From: Eucommia ulmoides
Taxonomy: Eukaryota; Streptophyta; Magnoliopsida; Garryales; Eucommiaceae
NCBI GenBank assembly: GCA_016647705.1
Contig: JAENRU010000042.1
Location: 496,001 to 560,000, forward strand
Direction of reading: 5' to 3'
DNA: 64,000 nucleotides
Shown: piece by piece, positions 1-10,752 of the stretch
Layout of the letters: each line of letters starts with the position of its first letter
Numbering within the stretch: position 1 is the first letter of the stretch
Position numbers and translations under genes: made by a program
The notes under the pieces: model-generated
The model's database searches: none
What the model was told of the DNA's origin: nothing
The model's input: only the letters and a program-made list of their open reading frames with translations

Positions 1-382
1 ATTTTTGAAAAAAAAAATCAAATGAGAAAACTCCACCAATGGTCTCATAGAAAGACAAATGTAGCATAATTTAATAAAATATAGTACAATGTTTAGGTCA
101 TTTTTGTTGATTGTACAAAGAAATTATATTAAAAAAGAAAAAAAAGATTCCATGGTTTTCTTTTATTTTATCCAAAAATATAGGGGGGAATTGGAAGAAG
201 TTAATATTTGGGGGCAACGAATGAAAGAATTCATAAATATTACGGTTGAAATAAGAATATCAGAACAACAGGGACGCCACAATAAATAAGCAAAGATATC
301 GGACTTCCTCCAGATCGAACAAATCGAACCCGAGCAAAGTTCACAAATCACAACCAGAGTTCTGAGCTCAGACCAAGTGGAG
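1..382. other. 5' flank and leader of the AP-4 mu gene
   Basis: AT-rich non-coding DNA up to about 290, then a less AT-rich stretch that probably holds the transcription start and 5' UTR of the gene beginning at 383. I see no clear TATA box, and short frames on both strands look random. The left edge of the window cuts whatever lies upstream. Confidence 0.5.
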
Positions 383-3300
383 ATGATTTCTCAGTTCTTC
401 GTGCTTTCGCAGAGAGGTGACAACATCGTCTTTCGTGATTGTGAGCTCTCTCTCTCTCTCTCTCCATTCGTTGATCTCATCCAAAATGAAATTTATGATG
501 TGATTTCACCTCGATCTAATTGTTTACTGATAATCGTGTTGTTTAGATTTCACTGTGTTGTCACTGCATGTATCTGAATTCGTTTCTGTATTTATTTAGA
601 TCGTGATTTGACGATTTGAGTCGAATTCGAGCTTAATTAATTGAATTCATAGCTTATGCCAATTCAACTACTTCTATTATCCGTTGTAAATGTAGCAATC
701 GCATTATCTTTCAAGTCGAAGTGGCAGTGACTAATTACAGTATTTCTCTATTATATTCTGATTGAATGGTTACTAAGATTCAACTGATACATAATCATTT
801 AAGATTGTTCACTTGCTTGTATATATTTTATCTACTTAATGTTGAGTTGGCTGTATAAATATGCCAATTGTTGGAGCTTATTTTTTGAAGCATAGTCCAG
901 GCCCCTTGCCCTTTGCCACAAGAAAAAAGCTTACATGTTATGAGAGGAAACCAATTTGTGCGTCCAAGACAAAATTGGCTGTGATTGTGTGGGCTTTAAC
1001 GTTCAAGATTATTGTGGAGTACAACACAATAAACAAAGACACAATATCTAGCAAAATTTCTCATCCACATCTTCTGAAACATAGTTGATGCCGGAACTCT
1101 CCATTTTCATGCTTGAGCTTCTATACGAATTGAAGTTCCTCACAAATTTTGCTTATCGATGGTGAGGGCTTGCTCAGAATGTCGGGCGGATTCTATTTTC
1201 AAGTGAACTCTTCATTTTGCAAAAGCAAATGAGTGAAATAATTCTGAAACTGGATGTGCTGAGTTCTTGTACGAAAGGCTGTATTATGTCCAGCACTCTG
1301 ACTATCATAGTGAAACACAAATCCCTTGCTTAAATTCATTATGATTGTTGGATCAGGCCTGGTGCTGACACACCATGCAATCACTGTGGCAATAGGACTA
1401 TTGTTTCTCTCTCAGCCAACAATCATCTGTATTTTATATGTTACAGTAATGCTAAAGTCATGCACCCTGCCTTCCATATTTAGCCCTCTTGAAGAGGCAA
1501 GATTTTATTTGAAAACAAGTAGTAAGCGGCTGTTAATTGTTTGTTGGTGTTCCTTGTTGTCTCTTCGATGATTGAAGTCCCTTTCAACTACGTCGTTATC
1601 AACTCCATCAGTTGATTATTCTCAATTTCAACTCAGAGCAGCTTGACCGTCAACGAGTTTATGCTTAGTAGATTATTATCTTGTATGCAGATCGCGGTGA
1701 TGTACAAAAAGGAAGTGCAGAAATATTCTTTCGTAAAGTTAAATTTTGGAAAGAGGATGGTGAAGAGGAGGCACCACCTGTATTTGTAGGTACTTTTTCT
1801 TTAGAAATTTTATAGTCATCATCCGTTATGCTTTTTTGTTGAGCAAACCTTGATAAATCCTTTTTCTGCTTTCGATTTCATTATGCCACAATTAAAGAAT
1901 TTGTGACATTACTTGTAAATCAAAGTTTTGTCATCTTGTGCTATTATCTCATAACCACTCCACTTTTGAAGTTGCTTCAAAGACGCTACTAATTTATATT
2001 ATGTGCTCTATGCAAACTGTAATATTCACAACTTTGCATCCCCATAAGCAAAACAAATAAAAATAAAGGCAACGCCTACATGTTATGCCTTAATATATCT
2101 TCGTTATTCCTCTGCCCCAATGTTCTATATTATAATTTGAGTATGCTATCCAAATTATGCCAGCTGTAACATTCGCTAATATCATATCCTCTTTTACCTC
2201 TAATGTATAGAATGTGGATGGCGTGAATATATTCACAACTTTGCATCCCCATAAGCGAGACAAATAAAAATAAAGGCAACGCCTACATGTTATGCCTTAA
2301 TATATCTTCGTTATTCCTCTGCCCCAATGTCCTATATTATAATTTGAGTATATTATCTAAATTATGCCAGCTGTAACATTCGCTAATATCATATCGTCTT
2401 TTACCTCTAATGTATAGAATGTGGATGGCGTGAACTACTTCCATGTGAAGGTGGTTGGATTGCTTTTTGTTGCTACAACAAGAACCAATTTGTCACCTTC
2501 TCTTGTGTTGGAGCTGTTACAGAGGATTGCACGCGTCGTCAAAGATTATCTTGGTGTTCTCAATGAAGATTCATTAAGAAAAAATTTTGTGCTTGTGTAT
2601 GAGTTGCTTGATGAAGTCATCGTAAGTATTCTACGATGATGCTGGTTGAAGTTTAGCAAACTCAATTCCTTGAATTGGGTATTTACATTGAATATTAGAG
2701 GCCACTCTGCATGACCAAGTCACTTCGATTGGTCAATAGATGCTCATTACGATGACTAATGTTCTTTTTCTGTGCCAGGACTTTGGTTATGTCCAGACAA
2801 CATCCACCGAAGTTTTGAAATCTTATGTATTTAATGAGCCAATTGTGGTTGATGCAGCACGTTTACCACCGCTAGGTCCTGCTTCCATTTTTATGGTATT
2901 GAGTTATTTGACTAATGTCATTCATTCATTATCAAACTAGTGATTTGGCTGCATGAATAATATGAATGACACGTAACTTTTACTGTGCAGCAAGGAACCA
3001 AAAGAATGCCGGGAACAGCTGTAACAAAATCTGTGGTAGCAAATGAACCAGGGGGTAGGAAGAGGGAGGAAATTTTTGTGGACATAATCGAGAAAATAAG
3101 TGTTACATTCAGCTCTAGTGTGAGTAATTTATTTTTTGTTTTCAAAAAAGAACTTGCTGACTGATTCTAACTTTTACTTTTATATTAATTACAGTATCAT
3201 TTTTTAAGAAAGTGAGTGTAAACCATTATTGGAACAAACTTAAGAATGTTAATGCCTTTATGGAATTGCAAGAATGTCATAAAAAATAACAATTCCAAAT

Positions 3301-5789
3301 TATAATTTTATTGGGGCGGAGAAGAGGTGCGAAACAGACACAATATTTGGTTTCACAATCAAGGTAGACATACTAAGTATCTGCTTGGGAACTGTTATAA
3401 AGCTAAAAATATTGGGGAAACCAGTTAGACATGAAATACAGTGATTTAAAAGAATTCAGAAATGTTAGAACTCAATTTTGATAAAAGATCAATTGCATTA
3501 CAAATACCTTTTTTTGTTATATCTATGCAATGGCCGACATACCCAATGTCGGGTCACTGGAGAGAATCATTCATTTTGGGCAAGCCAAAGAATAACTACT
3601 GTTACCTTTTGAAAACGTTACCATTACATTGCAAAATTCAATGGAAAAGAGAGGGGATGTTTCTCCTCACCGTTACTAATGAGTGCATTATTGTATAAGA
3701 ATTGTAAAGCTACTCCAAAAAAATTTGGTGGGTCGAGGTGGACATAGTTTATTAGGGATTTGATATGATTGTCATGCTTCATACTATTTTTTGATCAATA
3801 TAATTTTGGTTAAGCAGGGATATATTTTGACCTCAGAGATTGATGGCACTATTCAAATGAAGAGTTACCTTACTGGCAATCCTGAAATCAAATTAGCTCT
3901 CAACGAGGATTTGAATATAGGAAGAGGCGGGAGATCTGCCTATGGTAATACCCTAGTCTTCATTTCCAAATGCAACTTCTAATTTCTTATTTATTTATTT
4001 TGAATACGTGTAAAATTCCAAATGCATTTCAAATTCATTTCTTAATGAAATTTAATTTCCGTAACAGATTATGGTGGTTCTTTCGGATCTGGAGCTGTGA
4101 TATTGGACGACTGTAATTTCCATGAATCCGTACGTCTTGATAATTTTGAGGTGGACAGAACTCTGGCACTGGTGAGAAGATAATAATAACGAATTAACCA
4201 TTGTGGTTTACTGAAGAGGTTCTAAATATTTTTCCTAGTACGTATAGTGGATGCTTCATCTTGTTAGTGTTACATATCTAGCCCCTCTCAGCAGGGGCGG
4301 AGCTATTAAGGGTCCAGGGGAGACTCAATCCCCCCGCAACTTTTTGAAAATTTCAGTATTGCACCTATACTATTAGAAAAAATTATGATTAACACCCCTT
4401 TAAATTTTCTGTAAGTGTCCCCTAAATATCTAATAAATTTTTAGCCCTCCTTAACCAATTTTCTGGATCTGCCGTTGCCTCTCAGGTACCTCCGGATGGT
4501 GAATTTCCAGTTATGAATTACCGTATAACCCAAGAATTCAAGCCTCCCTTTCGTATTAACACATTGATTGAAGAAGCTGGAACACTTAAGGTAGGCATCA
4601 TGTCTCTATTTAAAAGCCTTTCTTCACATTTAGTGGCATTTAATGTGCTAATTCTAACCGTTAATTCCTATTATATGCCATGTTGCTGCTACGTACTCCC
4701 AAAATTTACCTTGCTCTTGTTTTGTTCAAGGCTGAAGTAATTCTGAAAATACGCTCAGAGTTTTCCTCAAGTGTCACGGCAAATACAATTGTTGTGCAAA
4801 TGCCTCTGCCAATGTATACGACCAGGTACTTTGCATTAGTTACATTTTCTCCTCGCACTATGGTGAATAGACGCAAATGTATTTTGAGAGAGAGAGAGAG
4901 CTTTTATAGCACACCGGTTCTTTTGAAATTGGTCTTTTATGAGTATTACTGAGTATATATCCATTTGGAACTTTACAGGGTTAGTTTTGAGTTGGAACCT
5001 GGAGCAGTTGGACAGTCGACAGATTTCAAGGAATCAAACCGGAGACTTGAATGGACTCTAAAGAAGGCAATGTTTCTTCTTAGCTACCAAACGATTCATT
5101 GAATTCATGTAGTAGATTTTTTGTCTTTTTTACCTGATTTTAAAAATGGATGCACAACAGATTGTTGGTGGAGCTGAACACACACTACGCGCAAAGCTAA
5201 CCTTTTCACAGGAATCACATGGTACGATTTTCTCAGCACATTATTAATGATCTATTAACATTATTTTGTGCTGACTATTGTTGGTTAATATAGGAAATAT
5301 CACGAAGGAGGCTGGGCCAGTTAGCATGACATTTACCATACCGATGTACAACTCTTCTAAACTTCAAGTAAGATTCTCTCTTCATTCTTTAATTTTTCTA
5401 ATTAAACGATCTCAAGTCGACTTATTCAGGTTATAAAAGGGGGGAAATATGAAGACTTATAAGATACAAGGTCCTTGGTAATTTGCAATAATCTTGTTTA
5501 TAGGGCCTGTACCTTGGCGTATTTAGCATTATTTTGTTTTATTTTAGATGGAAGAAGAAAATAAAGCCTACCGCGATTTGGATGTACTGATTTAATTGAT
5601 TTTAGGCTTCAAAATTTGGGTATCTAAATGGGGACTTAAGCAGTTGTATCAAAGTTGGGATAAAGGCCTCTCTCCCTTTGCTTAATGCAGGTGAAATACT
5701 TGCAAATAGCGAAGAAATCCAAGACCTACAATCCATACCGGTGGGTGAGATATGTCACTCAGGCCAATTCCTATGTTGCTCGTATATAA
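383..5789 (+). CDS. AP4M: AP-4 complex subunit mu (medium adaptin), complete, 13 exons
   Basis: Medium subunit of the AP-4 adaptor, which selects cargo at the trans-Golgi network; in plants AP-4 helps sort proteins to vacuoles. Exons: 383-440, 1691-1785, 2418-2621, 2779-2895, 2991-3119, 3818-3944, 4068-4171, 4486-4590, 4731-4825, 4979-5066, 5161-5221, 5294-5367, 5691-5789. All phases agree and give 1356 nt, or 451 residues, which is the usual length. The protein starts MISQFFVLSQRGD, has the N-terminal longin-like adaptin fold (FRKVKFW, LLQRIARVVKDYLG), a linker with GTKRMPGTAVTKS, then the mu homology domain that binds tyrosine-type signals, and ends in NSYVARI. The first ATG is used; a GTG six bases upstream is in frame but not a plausible start. 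All introns are GT-AG except intron 10 (GC-AG). Introns 2 and 7 carry odd insertions at their acceptors, but the coding frame is intact. Identification is by recognition of the family sequence. Confidence 0.96.
1199..1400 (-). mobile_element. Ty1/copia relic (RNase H-like) in AP4M intron 1
   Basis: The minus strand encodes a short stretch resembling the copia RNase H core (DSQSAGHNTAF, then RTRTQHI), close to the usual D-N-x-S-A ... R-T-K-H-I pattern. It is a broken, old fragment with no LTR in view, lying antisense in the first intron. I call it on a few motifs only. Confidence 0.4.
2021..2434 (+). repeat. 207-bp tandem duplication across the intron 2/exon 3 junction of AP4M
   Basis: Positions 2021-2227 and 2228-2434 are near-identical head-to-tail copies with only a few base differences. 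Each ends with the 3' splice site TGTATAG and the first 17 bases of exon 3 (AATGTGGATGGCGTGAA). Only the second copy continues into the rest of exon 3, so the real acceptor is at 2417/2418. The first copy is a complete decoy acceptor with its own upstream tract. High similarity suggests a fairly recent duplication. Confidence 0.93.
4292..4477 (+). mobile_element. Non-autonomous hAT element (MITE) with 8-bp TSD at the intron 7 acceptor of AP4M
   Basis: A 186-bp insertion starts CAGGGGCGGAGC and ends GGATCTGCCGTTG, whose reverse complement CAACGGCAGATCC is an imperfect inverted repeat of the start. It is flanked by exact 8-bp repeats CCTCTCAG at 4284-4291 and 4478-4485. The 8-bp TSD and CAGGGGCGG terminus fit hAT. 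The TSD contains the AG of the splice acceptor, so exon 8 (from 4486) follows the right-hand copy directly. Related copies lie near 57.7-57.9 kb and 63.7-63.86 kb. Confidence 0.88.
5067..5160 (+). other. GC-AG intron (AP4M intron 10)
   Basis: Exon 10 ends AAGAAG and the intron starts GCAATG; the acceptor is ACAACAG before ATTGTTGG. No GT donor nearby keeps the frame or the conserved KKIVGG protein sequence, so the non-canonical GC donor is the only consistent choice. GC-AG introns are a known minor class spliced by the U2 machinery. Confidence 0.9.
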
Positions 5790-7248
5790 GGTTGTTTCCG
5801 TGCTTTTACCTTAAACAACAATTCTGAATTTCGAGCATGTTACCAAAAATATCAAATCTCTACCCTCTGAATCTTTGTTATTTGTTTTTGAAACACTCTG
5901 TCTCTGTTTGTATTCGGTAGTGAACTCCAACAACTATGAGGATTATTGTTACAAAAACATGTACCGATGATATGTTTTTTATACATGCCATATCTTGAAG
6001 TTAATACAGTTCCGAAAATAGGTTTCAGAAACAATTTTGAACAGTTATGCAGATGCAAATCAAACAGGTAATTCTCGAGGGGGCAATAACGTAAATGTAA
6101 TCGCCCCCAAAGAATTAGACGAAACCCTAAAATTAGATTTGAAAAATAATAAATTTAAAAGTATTGGTGTTTTATTTAGAGAGGATGGTTTATCAAGTGT
6201 TTAGAGGTTGCTAAATAAATGTGATAATAGGGGTTAATAATAATTAGTTGTAGACAACAATTTATGATGGGATGGAGTGGGAATGGGAATGGGAATGGGA
6301 ATGGGAATTGCCCATCCTATCCTGTCTACCACCAACTTGAGATCTCCACTTTCTTGGCAATTTCTCTTTATGGAAAAGATGCCCAAGCAATTCCTTATGC
6401 TTTTTTCTCAATCACTCTTTTTAGGGAAACAAATCCGAACACCATTCTTGGCCTTTTCTTTTTGTTGTTAAGGCTACTGTTACTCATTGCAGGAAACCTA
6501 TTTTGAACCATCATCCAAAAATGGCATGTGCTTTTGCTCACATTTTTCGAGACACAAAACCAAAAAATTCAAAACAAGAAGCTAAATTTGAAAAAAAATT
6601 GGAGGTAGGTTGGCCAAGTCAAAGGAAGGGATCTCATCTCTCTACCCAAGACTTTTAAGACAGTCGAGAAAATGAAAGATAAATCATAATGACTTTTTGA
6701 ATAATATCATCCATACTATTTTTTTACACCAAAATTTATTGATGTCATAATAAAAATAGATTTTTGGTGTCCAAACCCACTCTAGTGAATAATAGAAATT
6801 TGACTAATAAAATATATAATTAAACTCAACCACTTGTGAGTAGAGATGTAAAATTTTTATACGAAAATATTTTTTTTTTAATATTTCATCAATTCATCCT
6901 AACTATTTATACTCCTCAAATTAATTCCTAAATTAAAAATAAATAAATAAATAAATCCTGATTTATCAATAGATTTGATGGGTAAAAAAATTGTGAGAGA
7001 TTTGAGGAAAATTTGTTAGGTAGAAAATAAGGTAAAAATATTATTAAATATTGTAAATTGATCTAAACCTTTGGATAAAAATTGAGATATTTTGGGATAT
7101 GTTGTTAGTTTATTAGAGATATTACAAGATATAATATTGTTTGATTTCAACTAATAAATCTAAATCGGTTGTTATTTATTTGTTAAGATTTCTATGATGT
7201 CAACCCTTGTTCAAGGGTTGAAAATGACTCCTAAAATCCTTTATGACA
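5790..7248. other. AP4M 3' UTR and AT-rich spacer with (GGGAAT)n microsatellite
   Basis: The first few hundred bases are probably the AP4M 3' UTR. A GGGAAT hexanucleotide repeat of about five units lies at 6279-6308. The rest is AT-rich, without a credible gene on either strand. Confidence 0.6.
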
Positions 7249-7900
7249 ATGTTTGGTTAGACAGAATCGGAGCGGAATGGAATCACATTCCGCTCTCGAT
7301 TCTTATTCCGTTATTTGATTCTCCAATAGAATCACTTTTGTAATTTCATTGGAAAGAAAACCAAAGTAATAAGATTCCGTTAGAAATGGACTGAAATCAA
7401 GTCCAGCCTAATGAAATCAAAATTAAAATTATAAAAAAAATCATCGCTGATCCAGCCTAATTCATAAATTAGAGAACAGAAACAAAAATTAAAGAACAAA
7501 AAAATGAGAACATAAAAAAAAATTGAGAACATAAATTGAAAAATTGAGAACAAAAAATTAGAGAACGGAAACAGAAAATTGAGAACTAAAATAAAAAATT
7601 GAGAATAAAAACTGAAAATTGAGAACAAAAACAGAAAATTAAATAATAGAAAATTGAGAACAAAAAATTAGAGAACACAAACTGAAAATTAAGAACAAAA
7701 ACAGAAATTAGAGAACAGAAATTTAAAAATTGAGAATAGAAACAAAAATTAGATAATATAATCTGAAAATTGAATGAAATAGTGAAATGTAATAAATGAG
7801 GAAAAAAATGAAATAGTGAAATATAATGAGGGCATAATGGAGATCTTATTATATTTCATTATTTCATTCATTCGCTTATTCCATATCAACCAAATAAACA
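7249..7900. repeat. TIR-type repeat with internal GAGAACAAAAATTGAAAA-like tandem units (copy 1)
   Basis: The left end is GTTTGGTTAGACAGAATCGG; the right end is CCATATCAACCAAATAAAC, whose reverse complement GTTTATTTGGTTG resembles the left end. The interior is mostly an irregular repeat of about 20 bases built on AATTGAGAACAAAAACAGAA. The copy at 25341-26962 has the same ends and interior in the opposite orientation. It looks like a non-autonomous DNA transposon, but I could not find a clean target-site duplication and it encodes no protein. Confidence 0.6.
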
Positions 7901-9435
7901 AATGGAATAGTGATTCAATTGACAATTTTATTTTATTCCTTCTCTTATTTCATTATTTCTTTCATTCCATTCCACCCTCATTCCATTCCAATTATATTGT
8001 TTTTAATTTTTAAAATTTTATTTTATTCCTTCTCTCATTTCATTATTTAATTATACGCGGGATAAAAATTTAATTGTTGTTATTACAATTAATTATATTG
8101 TTTTTAATTTTTAAAATTTTTAATATATTATAATAAATATTTTTTGGGGGCATTACCAGGGAATCCTCATTAAAAGACAAAACTATAAAATACATTTTTT
8201 TTTAAACACATGCTACAAAATAGTCTTTTTATCTTTTTATAATAATTTTACTCCTCTGTAAATTGTAATATAACACGATCTCGTGTTAAACATAACAGGA
8301 GATCGTACTATATTCCACTTTTACCGATGTTCCAATTGTACCAAGCCGCCGCCAACTGTATCACCACCCATTCTACCTCACCAAAACAACCATCAAATAT
8401 ATCTAACCTAAACTCCACCCTAGAGGCATAAACCAAGTCATGATTCATGAAACCCTAATTCAAGAAATTTCATCGTATTTCGCAAGAAGAGAAAACCCTA
8501 ATTCAAATAGGGTATTCAATCATTACAAGAAAAGAAACGTGATAAAACAATATTTCATCTACAAAAATACAACAAACCTTGATTTTTCTAATGAAATCGA
8601 ACGATTAAACCCAAAACCCAGTGGCGTGCTCTCTCTCTCTATCGGAATCTCTGAAGACAGAGAAATCCCAAAACCCAGAAGTAAATCCTCTCTCCAATGA
8701 AGACATTGAAGATCAATTTTATATTCACGTTAGTTTTGTTCAACATTTGGCCGCGCCATTCACGTCAGATTTGTTCAACATCTAGCCGCGCCATGACGAA
8801 GTGATTTGAGATTGGGAAAGAGAGGACGACGACGCAACAAAGCAACGATGCAACGACGGCAACAGTGACAAAGCGACGACAGTGATGAAGTGACAAAGGC
8901 AACAAGCGACACAAGAGAGAAGACGGCGAAGGAAAAAGGTGAACTGGTGGAGGCTTGAAGCAGATGGACTCGGGTTTCTCCTCTGGTAGTCGTGTTCTGG
9001 TGGAGGGGGGAGGAGAAGAATCGGATGTGGAGGGATAAAATCGTTAAACCTAAAACTTCAGAATTTTTTGGTAACAAATAGTGTAAAATAGAAGACTATT
9101 GTGTGGAGAAAAAAAAAATTATGTATCCATATAGTAGATTTAGTCTATTACCTGGAATTTTTTATATTTTTCTCTATTTTTTTTAATAATGTTTTAAAAA
9201 CTATACCGAACAAGTATTTGGAATTTTCATAATAAATAATTTTAGTCTCTATAAAAATCACTTGTAATACTTTCTCTATACACATATTTTTTTATTAATA
9301 TTAATTATTTAAAATTTAAAAATAAATTAACAAAGATTAAAAATTAAAAGAATAAAAATCCCAAAGGCTAAGTCATCATTTACCCAAAGAGGAACATCAA
9401 GCAGTCTCTGTCAATCTACTCTTTCAGGCAAGTAC
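7901..9435. other. AT-rich spacer, no gene recognised
   Basis: Mostly AT-rich non-coding DNA. The segment 8440-9080 is less AT-rich and has short frames on both strands with no recognisable domain. A 35-bp direct repeat with GGCCGCGCCAT at its end occurs twice at 8724-8794. This could be a degraded duplicated gene 5' region, but nothing supports a product. Confidence 0.5.
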
Positions 9436-9840
9436 TAAAACCCTCTCTCTCTTTAGTCTAGGCTATGGCTATGGGGGCTATGGCCAAGGCGGAATGCATG
9501 TACTTTGTATCTCTCTCTCTCTCTCTATAGAAATAAACAAGTGGGTTCCCATCCCCAACCAGCGGCGCCATCAGTCTTTTACTTGGTTTCAAAGCTCACC
9601 AACCTCTCTCTCTCTCTCTCTCTCTAGACACCTCATCTTTCCTTTGCAATTTTAAAACCAAAAATTCCAAATCTTCTAGTCTTCCGTCCTTACCTCACTC
9701 ACCTCTCTCTAGTCTCTGTCTTTTTCCTTCTCCCTCTCCGATCTGGGCTTTTCTCTAATTTTATATATATATTTTGGCTACGATACATAATTACGACCAA
9801 TCATATCATATAATATACATATATAGAGAGAGAGTAAAAC
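9436..9840 (+). promoter_or_regulatory. CT-rich leader/promoter region of the AHL gene
   Basis: Several CT microsatellites lie at roughly 9441-9451, 9510-9528, 9604-9624 and 9700-9715, a pattern frequent in plant core promoters and 5' UTRs. A TATATATAT tract lies near 9763-9772 and a GA run (9823-9834) stands just before the start codon. The exact transcription start cannot be fixed from sequence. Confidence 0.45.
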
Positions 9841-10752
9841 ATGAAAGGAGAATATCTAGACGAAAAGGATCAATCTACCAGGGGTAGTAACATGTTTGCC
9901 AAGCTCCACCAAACCCAGAAATTCCACCACCACCACCAGTCGCCGTCGTTGCCGGCGCTGAACCTCCACCACCCCTTCCAAATCGTTCATGACTGTCAGA
10001 ACTCGGAAGAAGCTGACAGCCGCAGTCCAGGGTCTGCCTCGAAGAGGGAGCAGCCGGGTTCCAACGACGGCGCTTCCATCGAAGTCGCCCGCCGACCCCG
10101 CGGCCGCCCGCCGGGTTCCAAGAACAAGCCGAAGCCGCCTGTCATCATCACACGCGACGCCGAGCCTTCGATGAGTCCCTACGTTCTCGAGCTCCCCGGC
10201 GGCGTCGATATCGTCGAGTCAGTGACCCGTTTCTGCCGAAAGCGAAACACGGGTCTGTGCGTCCTCACAGGTTCCGGCGCCGTATCGAACGTCACACTTC
10301 GACAACCTTCGACGACTCCAGGAGCGACGGTCACATTCCACGGCCGGTTCGACATACTGTCGCTTTCTGCCACCGTTCTACCTAACCCAGTCGGACCCAT
10401 GGTGCAACCCGGTTTGGCAAACGGGTTCATCATATCACTGGCGGGGCCGCAGGGTCAGGTCGTGGGTGGGTCTGTAGCCGGTTCGCTGCACGCCTCCGGA
10501 ACGGTGTACATAATTGCGGCCTCGTTTAACAATCCGTCGTACCATCGGTTGCCAGAGGAAGAAGAATCCCGGAATTCGGGATCGGGTGGGAACGAGGGTA
10601 GCTACCAATCGTCGCCGCCTGAGGTTTCAAGGGGAGGAGAAGGTGGGGGACATCCGCCGGAGTCGTGTGGAATGTCAATATACAGCTGTCCGTTGGGATC
10701 TGATGTGATTTGGGCACCCACTGCTAGACAACCACCACCGCCACCGTACTGA
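9841..10752 (+). CDS. AHL: AT-hook motif nuclear-localised protein (AHL, intronless clade A type)
   Basis: DNA-binding protein of the plant AHL family, which binds the minor groove of AT-rich DNA, forms homo- and heterotrimers through its PPC domain and tunes growth and flowering genes. Single exon, 303 residues. A His-rich N-terminus (HHHHQ near 29-33) precedes one AT-hook, RPRGRPPGSKNK, at about 85-96, followed by a PPC/DUF296 domain at about 113-234 with GRFDILSLSATVLP and AGPQGQVVGGSVAGSL. The C-terminal tail (about 235-303) is acidic, then Gly/Ser-rich, then Pro-rich. One AT-hook plus no intron fits clade A (AHL15-29 in Arabidopsis). The PPC wording resembles the AHL17/AHL28 side of the clade, but I do not assign an ortholog. 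GC content is clearly higher than the surroundings, as usual for intronless AHLs. Confidence 0.95.
   Translation: MKGEYLDEKDQSTRGSNMFAKLHQTQKFHHHHQSPSLPALNLHHPFQIVHDCQNSEEADSRSPGSASKREQPGSNDGASIEVARRPRGRPPGSKNKPKPPVIITRDAEPSMSPYVLELPGGVDIVESVTRFCRKRNTGLCVLTGSGAVSNVTLRQPSTTPGATVTFHGRFDILSLSATVLPNPVGPMVQPGLANGFIISLAGPQGQVVGGSVAGSLHASGTVYIIAASFNNPSYHRLPEEEESRNSGSGGNEGSYQSSPPEVSRGGEGGGHPPESCGMSIYSCPLGSDVIWAPTARQPPPPPY

Noticed and set aside
861-1571. Several 60-80 codon plus-strand frames in AP4M intron 1
   Set aside because: They lie in an intron defined by a perfect exon 1-exon 2 phase match, and no family is recognisable apart from the antisense copia relic.
6264-6506. Two overlapping frames of 64-80 codons with Gly-Asn or Gly-Met runs
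   Set aside because: The runs are just the GGGAAT microsatellite read in two frames; the rest has no domain.
8440-9077. Frames of 86 and 100 codons on opposite strands
   Set aside because: No recognisable domain, no splice-site support, and simple-repeat composition; a chance result in less AT-rich spacer.
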